Below, piece after piece: positions 47,496 through 62,398 of a DNA stretch of 64,000 nucleotides. Source of the DNA: Macrotis lagotis (taxonomy: Eukaryota; Chordata; Mammalia; Peramelemorphia; Peramelidae). Under the pieces are notes generated by a model. The model worked only from the letters and a program-made list of their open reading frames with translations. It did no database searches and had not been told where the DNA came from. Positions within the stretch are counted from its first letter, which is position 1; each line of letters opens with the position of its first letter. The stretch lies in the NCBI RefSeq assembly GCF_037893015.1, contig NC_133660.1, positions 281,047,067 through 281,111,066 of the forward strand, read 5' to 3'. The position numbers and the translations under genes were made by a program.

Positions 47496-49099
47496 TAGAT
47501 GGAAAAGTCTTCTGGACCGCTTTGGCTTTGGGAGCAGGTGTGGAGCAGGCTCAAGCACCAGGAGGCACCAGCTGTGCTTCCCTGGAGCCTCACTGAAAGC
47601 AAAACCTCCCCCCACCTCCTCTACCAGTGCTGAGGGTAGTCTAGCGCTCCAAACCAGAGGGATCAAGAGGAGGCCCCAACCAAAGTAAAATGTGGTTGGG
47701 AATGGTTCAGAAGTCAGTCTGGGTTGCAGAGACCGTGCCTGGTGGACTAGGGGACCCCTTTTCTATTGGAGTTTGAGGAGGAGGCTCTAAGAGCCAGATA
47801 CTACTTGATAAAGTTGCAGGACTTCAGGTTCCCCCCACCCAGCCCTCTCATTTTATAGAGGAGGACTTTGAGGCCTGAGGTCTGGGACTGTGCTGTCCTC
47901 CAATCCTGCCTCCCTAGTTGCAGAGTTTCCAGGAAATAATTGGCCATGAACTCATTAGGACTTGGACTTGGTCCAAACATTGCCGCTCTTCCCCACCTCT
48001 TCTCTAACTTTGATTAGGGTGCCCTCTCCATTTGTTTTGGTGAAGCCAACATCCTGGAAGCTAGCTAGATAATGGTGCTCCTTTCTGAAAAAGTCACCTG
48101 GGAATCACCCTCCTTATCCATGGAATTGGGCCCCTTGAAACCAAAGGGTTGTCCTCAGGCTCCTCTTTTCCCCTGAGAAACTTGGGAAGGAAAGGCCATG
48201 TCACTGAGGGGCAGTGACTGCTTCCCTGACCTTTGTGACCCTTGGGGATGGGGTGATAGGGTGCCTGCTGCAGATCAGATTCTGGGTTGTTCGGTCATCG
48301 GGTTCAGATCCAGGCAGGGTTGTGAGCACAGAGGTCTTTTCTCATCTTGGGGTCGCACTTCTTCACCTGCAATGGATTGGATGAACTGGGTGCCCTCAAA
48401 GGTTCCTCAAATGGTTCTGTGGGAATGATTTTGGTCATGAGTACAGGCCTTCAGAGTGGGGTCACTCCTCCCTGCTCACTCCAGAAACTGGCCCCAGGGA
48501 GAAGAAACTGCTTTCTGAGGTCATATCTTATCACATGACTTTTATGGAAAAAGTGGAATTGATATTATCATAAATGTTTATTTGTTGGAAGATGTTTTAT
48601 GAGCAGTGTTCCCTCCAGAAGTTTACCACTCAGAAAGCAAAAAGCCTGTATCAAAGATAGCTGTGGTCAGCATAAGGAGGGTTCTTTGTGTGGCCCGAGG
48701 CATTCTGTGGATGAGTGAAGTCACAAGCTAATAGATGCTGGGGAAATTCAGACAAGGAATCTTGATTACCAATAAGAGGGAAATTCCAATAAAGAAGAAA
48801 ACTCCAAAAAGAAAGGAGAAAATTATTTAATTCAATAGAAATGTAAACAAAGCAACCTTCATGATATAAAGTTGACCTCCAAGTTGGGAAGCCCTAGATT
48901 CAAATCCTAAATGAGCTTAACCAAGTCACTTCACCTTTAGACAACTCACTAAAATTATGAATTACAATAAATACATATATAGATTAAACAGTTGTGAATT
49001 ACAAAGAAAGTACCAGACCTGCTTGAAGAGATGGAGTTTGCTAATTTTAGGAGTTCTCTGTAGTTTACTTCTAGTGTTTCCTCTCCCCTCCTCTTTATC

Positions 49100-49245
49100 C
49101 TGGGTAACTTGTTTGCCCCTATTTGTGGGTTTTCATTTCTCTTGCTAGACCCCAAGCTCCTTGCCTTTCTTTGCCTTCTCAGACTTAGCCCAGGGCCGCC
49201 TGGATACAGTAGGTGCTAAATGGATGTTTATTGACAGCCTCCCTC
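49100..49245 (+). repeat. L2-like LINE 3' end
   Basis: GACCCCAAGCTCCTTGCCTT, TTAGCCCAGGGCCGCCTGGA, ACAGTAGGTGCTAAATGGAT, GTTTATTGA. Confidence 0.65.
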
Positions 49246-49530
49246 ACAGGCTTCTGGAATCTCAATTGGGCACTGCAAGGCTCTGGAGCCCTTTCAGGTT
49301 GTGGACATGGCAGAAGTTGTTTTCCTGGTTCAACCCATGCCCCACTGCCTAATAAACTTGCTTACCAGGGTTCACTCAGATCTTCCCAGTTTCCTTTGAA
49401 TTCGTAGCTGTCATTTTTGGGGAATTTTTATATTCTGTAAAATGAATTCTTCACGTTTGTCCTTATGGGACCTTCTCTCTCCTGGAAAACTCTTGGTGTA
49501 TATATCCTGAGTCAAAAGAATAGACTTGGT

Positions 49531-49648
49531 AGGGGCAGCTAGGTGTTACAGTGGATAGAGCACTGACCCTGGAGTCAGGAGGACCTGAATTCAAAGCTGG
49601 CCTCAGACACTCAATAATTACCTAGCTGTGTGGCCTTGGGCAAGCATG
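49531..49648 (+). repeat. WSINE1-like SINE, 3' truncated
   Basis: TAGGGGCAGCTAGGTGTTAC to GTGTGGCCTTGGGCAAGC, then unrelated sequence; the tail is missing. Confidence 0.85.
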
Positions 49649-49649
49649 G

Positions 49650-49817
49650 TTTAGTGACTTTTTAGTTTAATTTTCAATTGTTTTTCAGAACTGTTACAGC
49701 AAGAGCGTATTAGGTTACCTGTTTTCCCAAATCTCCCCACCCCCACCCCCACCCCTACCCCAGGACAAAAGTAAAGAACAGAAGGGAATATGAGCTGTCT
49801 ACTGCTTGGGACATTGC

Positions 49818-49855
<38 letters not shown>

Positions 49856-50245
49856 CTCACACTCTCTCTTAGTTTTTTTGTCATTCTTTTTAATTTGATA
49901 AGTGTGAAGTGTAATATTCAATTTGTATTGTTTTATTAGTGTTTTGGAATATTTTTTCATGTGTTTGCATTTCTTATAAAATCTAGTTGCATTACAATTA
50001 AGTATCATTGTCTTTTGTTATTTGTCTAACTATGCAATATGAACTTTTAATTATCAATATGAGTTGTAAAGATTTTTCCTCCCTATAATGGGTTTTTTCC
50101 CCTACCACTAGCTACATTGATTTTGTCGTGTAAAATTGTTTTATGTTATGTGATCAGAATTGTTCATTTTGTCATCTGTGATCACCTCTATTCCTGTTTA
50201 ATTAAGACTTCTTCACTATAATTGTGTACTTCCTTCTCTTGCTTT
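49650..50245 (-). mobile_element. Possible old L1 fragment
   Basis: TTTTTAATTTGATAAGTGTG and GAATATTTTTTCATGTGTTT resemble the antisense of the L1 ORF2 C-terminal region. Weak; it also contains a (CA)n run. Confidence 0.35.
49819..49852. repeat. (CA)n microsatellite, about 17 units
   Basis: Uninterrupted CA dinucleotides followed by CTCTCTC. Confidence 0.97.
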
Positions 50246-51360
50246 GTTTTTTTTCCTCTCTTCAATTATGAAGGGCAGTCATCATTTTGGGGTCCTTTTG
50301 TTTTTGATTTTATATATTCATTTGGAATATGGTAATAAGGTGTTGATCTGACTCTACCATGCTGCTTTCTAATTTTCCCATTGATTTCCTTCAGTTAGTT
50401 TTGAACACAGTAGTTGTGTCTCTGAGTTTTTCAAACAGTAATTTACTCCTGGTTTGCTCATGGGATCTCTATGTACACATTTTATGCTAAGTTAAAGTGA
50501 TGAAATTGTACACATCAGCAATGTGACTTAGAAATAATTGCTTGAAGTTTCTCAAGCCTCTAAAGCCCACAAATCTATTAATGTATCTCTGTCAGCAAAT
50601 ATATTATGCCATTTATTCTCCGTTTCCTTTCATTGTTTTTGTTATGGGGCCTTAGTGAATCAGAAAACACTGTTTGGTTTTGTGGATGACATCCTGCTGT
50701 ACCTGGTTAACACCAGGGACTCAGGGTTATCTTTTGAGATGAAAGATGGCAGTCAGATTTAAATCTGGTGATTGCAATTACTTTCAACTTGTTATTCTGT
50801 TGTTACTTTGCATTTCTTCTTCCTGCTTCATGGATGAAAAACGTTGTGAGGTAGAAGTTCCAAAGCCTCCATTGGCTCCATCTTTGTCATGGTTTTAGGA
50901 ACTGGGAGATGTTGGGGAGGAGAGATCACAATAGCTGGGGCAGCCCCTTACCCTCTTTTCCCTACATTTCCCATCTTTCATAATGAACCTATTGGAGGGA
51001 TTAATCAAAAGGTCCAAGGAGAGTGAGTAGGATGATAGTTGCCAACTGTCATGCTACGCAGGCTGCCTCAGCGGGAGCCAGTTTTGTGGTTCTGGACCCT
51101 GATCACTCGCAGGATTATTGGTGACTCCTTGGTCTTAGAGAAGAGAATCATCATTTAGGAGTCACAGGTTATTAAATAAGCGGTCTCTTGTCTTTTCTTG
51201 AATTTGTGGGTTGTCATATATTAATAGGAAAATTGAGGTGATATAGCACCTTTCTTAATTAAAGGGATTCTGTTGTTCAAATCTTTGTCACTTGTTTCCA
51301 TACTAACCCAAGTAAAAGAGGTATTGCATTGTTTGGTCAGAAAGTTAAATGAATTAAATG

Positions 51361-51408
51361 TTTGTGTGTGTGTGTGTATGTGTATATGTATATATATTTG
51401 TGCGCACA

Positions 51409-51467
<59 letters not shown>
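51361..51467. repeat. Compound (TG)n-(TA)n-(CA)n-(GA)n microsatellite
   Basis: A TG block (from 51363), a TATATGTATATATAT block, a CA block (about 51404-51425) and a GA block (51425-51467) follow one another. The TG and CA blocks are inverted complements around the TA centre. Confidence 0.95.
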
Positions 51468-51470
<3 letters not shown>

Positions 51471-52219
51471 ATTTAGAAGCCATCCGCTTTTGTGCTCCCC
51501 TCTGCTGGAAGCAGAAACAGCTGGGAGACAGAATAGAAGTGTCAGGCTGACAGTTACCTGGACAAGGAACAGATGTGTCAAGACAACTCCCAATCAGGAC
51601 CCAACACCTTTTCTTGACTCTGCTGCTGGTGTGGATTCACTGGAACCTGAAGCATTGGGGACATTTCTCAGAGCCTGAGGATGGGAACGGGATGTCTGAG
51701 GACAGCTGTGAGCAATGCCTCTCTGGCTTTCTGTGCCGCGTAGGGTGGAGAAGATGGACAGGGGCCAGGACTGGGTCTGAAGACCCAAGACTGGTTGTAG
51801 CTATGACACACACTGTCCAGCCTGAAGGAGCCATCTGTTTCCTCTTCCCTAAAACACGAAGGTCTGGCTGGATGTCTCCCAAGATCCTGCCGAGGATGGA
51901 TTTTACTGCTGACTCCCAGGAAACCGTGACCTTCCTGTACCCCGGACCCTGCCTCTCCCAGTGCTCCAGTAGGGCCATAACCACAAGCCTCTTCACAGCC
52001 TTCTTCTTCTTGACCACCTCGGAGGGTTTGACCTGCTGAGAGCCTCACAGACAGTACTGACCCCTCCCCGCCGTGCCTCTGGACGTACTCTCCTTGCTCC
52101 CAGAGATCTCTTGATTTCTAAGTCCAGTGGCCTTTCTCAGGCCTTATCCTTGTCATCTTTTCACAGCATGTGACACCACTGACCACCCACCCCTTCCTCT
52201 TGGACGTGTTTTCTTGTGA

Positions 52220-52345
52220 TGTTCTTCCTCTCTCTTTCTTTCTCTTTTTCCCTCCCTCCCTCCCTCAAGCCTTCCTCCATCCTCTCCCTTTCCTTCTCTC
52301 TCTTTCTTCTCCCTCCCTTCCTGTCTGTCTTTCTCTCCCTGTCCC
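52220..52345. repeat. CT-rich low-complexity stretch
   Basis: CTCTCTTTCTTTCTCTTTTT and CCCTCCCTCCCTCAAGCC, then more CT; a short (CA)n follows near 52350-52372. Confidence 0.85.
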
Positions 52346-52839
52346 CCCAACACACACGCGCACACACACACACGAGTCTGTAGGTAATCCCTACATTTAT
52401 ATATGTGGCCCATGGCTCTGTCCTGAGCTCTTTCCACATCTTCATCTGCTGGCTAGAATTCTCCACCTGGGTTACCTGTAAGCATTTCCCATTCAGCATG
52501 CTAAAGAGGAAATCATTCTCTTTCCCTTTCCTCTGACGCCCCTGTATTGATCAGAGCAGGGCTTCTCCTTCCGGCCACTGTGATTTGCGACCTTAGAGCT
52601 ATCCCCAACTCTTCCTTTCACATCCCCTCCCCGCCCATCATGTCCGTCTCCATTCTTGTCAGTCCTCCCTCCTCAATATCTTATCCAGGTCTTTGTCTTA
52701 AATAGCCTGGACATCAGAATAACTTCTGAGTTGATTTCCTTGTGTCCGGTCACCCTCATGGAGATTCCAGATCAGGTTCCTCCAGCCTGGGTCTGCCGAG
52801 GTATCTCCCTGGGTACCCACAGGGCTTTGCTTGGTGTTG

Positions 52840-53110
52840 CTCCTCTATTTCTTGCCCTCTGTGCTTTGCCTGGGTCATGGGCTCTCTGCCCAGAATGCTC
52901 TCCCTCCTCACCTTGTCCCTCCCCTAGCCCCCGCTCCCTGGTCCTCCGTCGTCCTCCACCATCACTGAGTAGTCATTGTGGGTGTATCCACTATTAGCTT
53001 GTCCCTGTCCACCAGGATGGAAGCTCCTTTGGGCACATTCTAGCCTACGGACTCCCAGCTCCAGGCCTTAATCCACAGTATTGCCAATCAAATGCTTGTG
53101 GGTTGAGACT
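52840..53110 (+). repeat. L2 LINE 3' end
   Basis: CTGCCCAGAATGCTCTCCCT, TAGCCCCCGCTCCCTGGTCC, GGATGGAAGCTCCTTTGGGC, CAAATGCTTGTGGGTTGAG: L2 3' order. Confidence 0.65.
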
Positions 53111-53599
53111 CTAAATTCTTTGGTTCTGTATCATCTTTCTCAAGCTATAGAACTTCTCTGATGGTGCCCAGCATTCTTTTCCTTGTTTCATTTCCAACTG
53201 ATGCCAGTAGACCCTTCCTGAGAAATGAGTCCTAGGAAAATGGTATTCCACAGGAGAAGTGGCTGCATTCTGGGTCCCTTTAGAGGCGAGTTGTGGCTGT
53301 GCTGGGACGTGGGTCCAGTTGTTGAGAATCTGGGGTTCACATCATCCTTCCATTCTGGGTGCTGTACAAATATTTGTTGTGTATTGGGGTATGGGGGGGG
53401 TGCCTGTTCTGTACCAGAGTGAACTTCAGGCTTTGAAGCCCCTTTCCCATCTTGTCCCTGTACTCGAGCTTCTAATAATAATAAGGAATAAGAAGAGATG
53501 CTGACATTGTCCTAGGGTTATAGGGAGGACTGGGAGTTAGGAGGGGCCAGATTGTTTGGAGACTGCCTGCCTGCCAACAGACCAAGTCCTGCAATGGAG

Positions 53600-53720
53600 A
53601 GGAGTGAAGAACCCACAGAAAGATGTGGGTTCAGATTTTGCTTCAGACAGAGCTGGCTGATCTCGGCAAAGCATTTAACCTACTGGGCTTGGTTTCCTTC
53701 TCCATAAAATGGGGGATGGT
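53600..53720 (+). repeat. MIR-like SINE
   Basis: GATGTGGGTTCAGATTTTGC, GCATTTAACCTACTGGGCTT, CTTCTCCATAAAATGGGGG. Confidence 0.55.
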
Positions 53721-54130
53721 ACCTGGACCCTTGACTGCCAAGGCTTACTGCCTTGGGATTTTTGGAACCTTCCAGAGCCATGGTGGCATCTGTTAATTCA
53801 TGGAGGATGTAGAGGTTTGCCTCTCCACTGTCATCTTTACAAGCATTTAACTGAAGCAGGCCCTACTTCCTAGCCTTGGCGGCGTCTCCTCCAGGAGCCT
53901 CAGATAGTGCAGCTCACAGAGCTGCGAATCTGGGAGAGCCCACTCTGCTGGCGCATATGTGCATGAGTGCATCTCTCAGATGTCTTTTTAGCGGGATGGT
54001 TGGTCTTGTGTGTTTATCTCCTCAGTTATTTTTTCCATATTTTGTTCCTGTTAGGAGAGAAAATTGACATTGTTCTCTGAGCTACTTGAAGAGAGTGACT
54101 AAATGCCACAGGGTCGGGCTGTCTGTGGGC

Positions 54131-54290
54131 ATGAAGTGGTTGGGAGACTCCAAGAACATGGTGGTGAATGGCAGGAGAAATGGAGGCAAGTTGTCTAATG
54201 AGCACCAGCCCAGCCCGTCCAAGTTCCAGCACACAGGGAAGGACACCCTGAAGGCCAGCCGAAATGCAGTTGAGAGGAGGTCAAGCAGAT
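54131..54290 (+). CDS. KMT5B: KMT5B (SUV420H1), first coding exon
   Basis: The exon probably runs 54055-54290, after TTCCTGTTAG and before the donor GTAGGT at 54291. The ATG at 54131 opens 53 codons plus one base: [20 protein letters not shown] and onward to the GKDTLKA..NAVERRS segment. It matches the human KMT5B N-terminus from memory at nearly every residue, with changes such as E6D and a QPSPSKF stretch for human QNQSKL. The start is fixed by this match. KMT5B adds the second and third methyl groups to histone H4 Lys20 in pericentromeric heterochromatin and elsewhere, and acts in the nucleus; this N-terminal part precedes the SET domain. Human KMT5B is 885 residues, so under an eighth of the protein is encoded in this window. 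Confidence 0.97.
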
Positions 54291-56713
<2,423 letters not shown>

Positions 56714-58164
56714 TAACGTTCTGCTCTTTGTCCTGGAGGGAAATGAGAAAACTCTTGATTTTCAGAAACCCAGAAGGTAAACCTGTGGCAACAGGAGAGT
56801 GCAGCTCAGACCCGGCCAGAACTGGTCATGTCCCCTCCTCCCCCCCAGCCTTGTACCCTTCCCTCGGACTCAGGGGAGAAGCAGTCTAGATGGTTGACTT
56901 GATGCTCATTTGCCAAGTGATGCTGGCTGCCTTTTAAGTAGGGCCCCCTAAAGAGGTCGCTGGATGGGCTTGAGAACTCTTTCCTCAAAGGTTCGGGGAG
57001 GATAGGATTTCCCTGCAGGACCCAGCAGCAGGGTGACCCAGGAGTTGATGCACTTGACCATAGCCTAGCCCATCCAGTGGTGTGGTGGTGGCGAGTCCTT
57101 GGCCAGCAAAACTCCTGAGCCTCAGAGTGTGCAACTGCACAGCCAAGGGAAATAGCCAGTGCTCCAAGGGCAAATTGGTGGGGGCTCCACAAAATGTTAG
57201 GTGATGATGCTCAAGAGAGACCCCAGGGCCAGGAAGGTGGTGACCTGCTGAGAAATGACTGGAAGTCAGGACAATTGATGAACTAAGAACCAGCAACTGT
57301 CATCCTACAGCTTCTAAAAGACATTCTTGCTAGCCTGGTGAGGTGGCTGCACAGGCAACCCCAGGACCAGCGGGTGGGAGAACTGGGGACCATGGGCTCA
57401 GGCTTGACCCTGCCCAGCTGGTCCTTCCCATAGGACTGCCCAACAAGATGGGCTGTGTCATGGGATGAGTTGTTTGAGGGAGCAGAGAAGGAGGCTGGAG
57501 AGTTTTTCTAGAAGGGAGATGCAGTTGGTAGTGACCAGCTTCACAGGGGGAAGGGGCAGAGGGAGGAGAAAATGGCTGCAGGGGATGCAGGCCAGAAGCT
57601 GAAGTGGCAGGTGTAGAGAAGCCCTTTGAGAAGTTCGTTGGTGAAAGGAAAGAGAGGCAGCATGAAGGTCCAGGGCAGTGGAAGGATATATGGATGGTCT
57701 CTGCATGTCAAACCTTGTGGGATGGGGCATTTGCCCCCATTAGAGAATTCTGCTTTGGACTGTGGTTATGTGGGCCCCCAAGCCCCTTGGGTGACAGAGA
57801 TGAACTCTCAAGTTACCTCCAATGTGAAGGGAGGAAGGTAGGGTTTCCAGATCCCCCCCCCCCGAATAAGAGTGAAGAAGAGTATGGTCCAAGGTTGTCT
57901 GGGATGTTTGGGGGGGGGCAAATCATAGAGGGCCAGCGTGGGGATATGTCCAAGCATGGCCCCCCCACCTGGCCATGGTGCTTCAGGTTGCTCTGAGTTG
58001 CCATAGGGTGGTTCAGTGCTGGGCACCAGATGCCCTCGCTTCCGTCAGCAGTGAAGCCTGAGTCCTGAGTGGGCATCCAAGCACAGTCTTCAAGGTGCAG
58101 AGGGGGTCACCAGTTAATAGCAGATCTGAAATCACTTTGCTTATTTGAGACCTGTGTCTGAAAT

Positions 58165-58329
58165 TGGGCAGCTCAGGGTGCCAGACCTGGGTTCAGATTC
58201 AGCCCAGACTCACTAGGCTAATGACCTCCAGTTCCTCCTCTGTCAGATGGACTGGAGAAGGAAATGGCAAAGCTCCCCAGTTGGAGTCATGGAGAGTCAG
58301 CAGCAACGGATGTCTGAAAATGCTCATTC
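58165..58329 (+). repeat. MAR1-like SINE, partial
   Basis: GGGTTCAGATTCAGCCCAGA, CCTCTGTCAGATGGACTGGA, GAAGGAAATGGCAAAGCTCC, GGAGTCATGGAGAGTCAGCA. The minisatellite starts right at its end. Confidence 0.7.
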
Positions 58330-58712
58330 TGATCCCCGACCAGGGAGGCTTGACTTCGGGTACATCGTCCTCTGATCCCCAACTTCGGTGGCTAGACTTT
58401 GAGTACATTGTCCTCTGATCCTTGACTGCAGCGGCTTGACTTTGGATTCATCGTCCTCTGATCCCCAAACAGGGCGACTCGGCTTCGGGCATTGTCCTCC
58501 AGTCCCTGAGTGGGGCGACTCAACTTTGAGTTCATTGACCTGGGATCCCTGACCGTGGCAGCTCAGCTTCAGGCATCATCCCCTAATCCCTGACTGGGGC
58601 GACTTGACTTCTGGTTCATCATCCTCTGATCTCCGAACAGGGCGACTTGATTTCAGGTTCATTGTCCTCTGATCCCCAACTGCAGCGGCTTGGCTTCGGG
58701 TTCATTGTCCTT
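58330..58712 (+). repeat. 43-bp minisatellite, about nine copies
   Basis: Each unit begins TGATCCCC and carries a GGCGACTTGACTTCGGGTTC-like core and ends CATCGTCCTC. Units start near 58330, 58373, 58416 and 58459 and so on to 58670; units 4-6 are one or two bases shorter and more diverged. It begins at the 3' edge of a MAR1-like SINE. Confidence 0.95.
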
Positions 58713-59619
58713 TGTCCAGCTTTGACTGAAGAGTAACGGCGTGATCCTGGCTATTTCCAGAAAGTTGTCTAGGAAGGGAAATCCCACAGTGGACACATCA
58801 TGTGTTGGTTTAGCCAAGGGCAAGGTGGCATTCCTACAGATGGATGACGGCCTTTGTGTTGTTGGGGCTAGAGAGCACGGACCTTCCCATGTCTAGACTC
58901 CCCTTGCTCGGGACCAAGTAAAACTTCTTCATCCCTGGCCGAGCTTTGTCCACAGAGGTCTGCTTCAATCCTTGGGGGAACACTCACCCTTGGGTCTTGG
59001 GAATCTTCTAGGCTCACTGGGCCCTCTCCCAAGCCCCGGCTGTTTTGCTGAATCGGCAAATTGAAAACTTCAGGGAAACTTGAATGCTGTAAGTTTGGCG
59101 TCAGGCGGCTCTCCAGACCAGGGTCTGGGCACTAGGGGTAGCAGGTGGTGGAGCAAGGCCTTGAACTAGGCCCCAGTGGTAGGAGGTCTGAGAAGTCATT
59201 TTTGAGAGGAATACAGATGCTAGACTGAAAGCTGTCAGGAACCCCACGCTTTCATTCACCCACTGGGAGGCAGGACTGGAGCAGTGAGGGGCACCTCCAG
59301 CGGCTCCGGAGGCCCTCTCTTTCCATGGCACCACCATTAGGAGCGCTGTGATAATGAGACCTTGAGAAACGACTTTGGCTTTTAGAAGGTGACACAAACA
59401 TCCTCCTGGAGGGTATGGAGGCTGGGGTCATCACCCACATTGGGAGAGACCATGGGCTTCTCCAGGAGCGGGGAGCGTATCCAAGACCAGGCTCAGGAGT
59501 GTGCCTGGCTGGCCGTGTCAGCAAGATGACCAGGCACCCCAACCCAAGGCCAGCCACCTGGACCCCCCATATCCCTTATCTAAGGAAAAGGCACAAATCC
59601 CACCAACCCCAAGAATCTG

Positions 59620-59790
59620 GAGCTCTTGTGTAGGGAGAGGGCACTGACCCCGGAGGCAGGATTTGAACCAGGATATCCTCCCTCTAGTGCTGTTTGATCT
59701 TGGGCAGGTCATGAGGAACCTCTCTGTTGTGCCTTGTTTAAAGACAAGGGACATGGACTAGAAAACCGAGGTCCCTTCTATCTCTGAGTC
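59620..59790 (+). repeat. MIR-like SINE
   Basis: GGCACTGACCCCGGAGGCAG, TGATCTTGGGCAGGTCATGA, AAACCGAGGTCCCTTCTATC. Diverged. Confidence 0.55.
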
Positions 59791-62271
59791 AGTGATGTTG
59801 GATGTTTTTGGTTGAGGTGACAGGTTGGGCAGGTGAGGGATTGGGCTCCCAGAAGGGGAGAGACCACCCTAGACCCTCCATGGCAGGGCGGGGAAAATGG
59901 AATCATTAACTGTGGCTAAAGAGATGGGGTTCAAGCTGGTTTTGTGGACCTCCCGGCAGACTGGGGGTGGGGGAGGGCAGAGTTAGGCCACTTTGAGGAG
60001 GGGAGAGGTCCCCACCCCATGCTCTTCACTCCCCTGGACTGTGGTTGGTGACCAGGGATGGGCATGAGGTGGAGGCAGACCATTTTTGGCCCCCTGCCCA
60101 GCCCTCTCCCTGCTCATCTCATGGCCACTGTTTGTTTCTGCCCCTCTAGCGCCTTTCCTTGGAGGAGTTCCAGGCATTTTACCAAATCTGATGGATGCCC
60201 TCATGCACACACAGTGAGGTAGGTAGAGCATGGTGCCCTCCCCTGAGAGCCTTTCTTTTGAAAAGCACACCACCCCCTGGATGAGCCCTAGCTCTAGGAA
60301 GGTCACTGGCTTGAGAGCTCCCTGCTCTCTGAGCGGGACCTGGCCCTGACCCTCGGAAGGCTCTTGTGTCCTCTCTGAACTTCCCTTCTGGTCTCTCCCT
60401 GGTCACCTCTTGGACATTCAGAGCTTCAGGTAGCGAATTGGATTTGCTGCCTGCCCCCCCCCCCCCCCAAGCCCTCTTGACCACATGGTGAGAGACCCTG
60501 GGAGGCTGTCTGGAGAGAGACCATGAGGGTCAGGTGTGTGTGTGGCAGGGGGTATATGTGTAGAGTGTATGTATGTGTGTGTGGTGGGGGGGGCATGTCT
60601 GTGGTGAAACCTGCCTTGTAACTGGATGGTGCCTTTTTAGTGGCTGGTCTTACCACGCACACATCAGGTCCAGAAAGGTCAAGCCTTCTACCTAGTGATA
60701 AAATAACAGCTTTCCCCCCCATTTAGAGGCAGGGGGAACTCCCTGGGCTTAGGCTGTCTCCTCGACACCAAAAGTTCAATATCTATATTTACAGAGAAGT
60801 AGTTCTAGGGGCATTGCTCTGGGTGTGCTTCTGGCCAAAGTTAAAGGTTGTCAACATCCAGACCAAAGCTCTGTGCCTGAGCTTCATGTATGACCATCTG
60901 AAAATACAAGGAAAAGATTATAATGTTGAGTGCACTAAAATGAAGCTGTTTTGTGACCTTAGAATAAGATACTGATACTGATATTCTCATTGATTGAGAT
61001 TTGATTGCTTTAAAATATTAGGCACAGAGCATTCACCTCCCCATGCTTTCAGTTTAGACTCTGGGTATAATGGGAAGTGAGGAGCATAGCTGAAGCCCCC
61101 TTCCACAATGGGAAGTAGGAAACAAGCTTCTTGACTGGCATCTCTGATAGCGGCTGCCAGTGGTTGGTTTTGAGAAGAGGGTTCTCATCAGACCTAGGTC
61201 CTTGCTCCAGCCCTTTCCCACTGTTATTTGCCTCCCTGCCCTGTGTTCCCCTTGGGGCACTGCCTCTGAGGGAGCTCTAGGCAGGGTAGCATCCTCTAGC
61301 TGGCTTGCCTGGAGTGTCCTCCTCCCACCCTGCTTTCCCTCTTTGGTTGATCCTGTTATCCATCGAGTGGCCTCTTTGGATGGGGGAGGGACTCTTAGTG
61401 GCTTGGCTATTCATTAGGTTTAGGGAGGCCTTGACCTTGGCCATGAGGCATAGGTTGTAGGGCACCATGATGAAGTCACTTAGAGTTGAGACCTAGTGCC
61501 GACTGTCACACAGAAGTGGGCTCTGCATCCTGATGGACCAGCCTACAAAGAACATTCTCGATCTGGAGTGCATTTGGGTTGGCATGGATCCATTGTGGTC
61601 ACCTTTGGAGTGGTCTAGGACAGATTGGTGAGAAATGGAAATTAATTTGGCCACGTCTTGTCTGGATTTGGTGAGTTAGAACCACGGAGAGGCCCTGAAA
61701 TGGGCAACTTCACTGTGGAGATCCTCCCACAGGCAACATCTTATGCCTCAGCTTTGGGTCGCTTCACTTTCTATGTAAGGGACCCTCAAGTCTTCTCCAC
61801 CGGCTCCTTCCTGTACTTCCAGTTCTTCAGGGGTCTGCTTTTTAACCATTGTTGACCCCCCCCCCCCCCCGCAGGTGTAAGACACAGGAATGTGTGAGGC
61901 AGTCATTGAAGGCGCCCAGCCTAAGGGAGATGGACCTTGGCTAGGCACCAGGAAAATAATACAGTTCAAATCAAGGGAGTCTGTCACTTTGTCATGTGGC
62001 TCCTTGTCCCCCTGAGCTTACTTACTATTCCTGAGAGTGACAGTCAAATGAATTTTGTGATTACCTTGTCTTTCTGGAAATAACTTCAATAGCTAATTCT
62101 TCCATCACATTTTAAGGGTTGTGTAGCTGCTGAAATCTGAAATAAATGGAGAAACAAAAGGTTGTGCTTCTGAGCATATTGATTTATTGAGTAATTCATA
62201 CCAATCTCCTCAGCTTGGCACTGGACCCCAAATACAAGGGAAGACAGATTTTTATGCATCAAAAGAAAATT

Positions 62272-62398
62272 TAAGGAGCAACTAGGTGGCACAATGGATA
62301 GAGGACCTGCCCTGGAGTCAGGAGGACCCAAATTCAAATCCAGCCTCAGATAATAATTACCTAGCTGTGTGACCTTGGGTAAGTCACTTAACCCCATG
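62272..62398 (+). repeat. WSINE1-like SINE, 3' truncated
   Basis: AAGGAGCAACTAGGTGGCAC to GTAAGTCACTTAACCCCATG; part of the CACTTAATAA box is missing. Confidence 0.85.

Larger units (their letters stand above)
30969..54054 (+). other. KMT5B: KMT5B first intron (about 23 kb)
   Basis: From the proposed donor at 30969 to the acceptor TTCCTGTTAG ending at 54054. It contains L1, L2, MIR, MAR1 and WSINE1-like copies listed separately. Stretches with nothing I can assign include 31560-33090, 36650-37690, 38780-41200, 44600-45850, 46930-47350, 47500-49080, 50250-51350 and 53120-54050. Additional untranslated exons could hide here; I could not pick any by eye. Confidence 0.55.

Noticed and set aside
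51575-52048. A 154-codon + frame overlapped by two 126-codon minus frames
   Set aside because: No domain or splice structure is visible, and the competing frames on the other strand are equally open.
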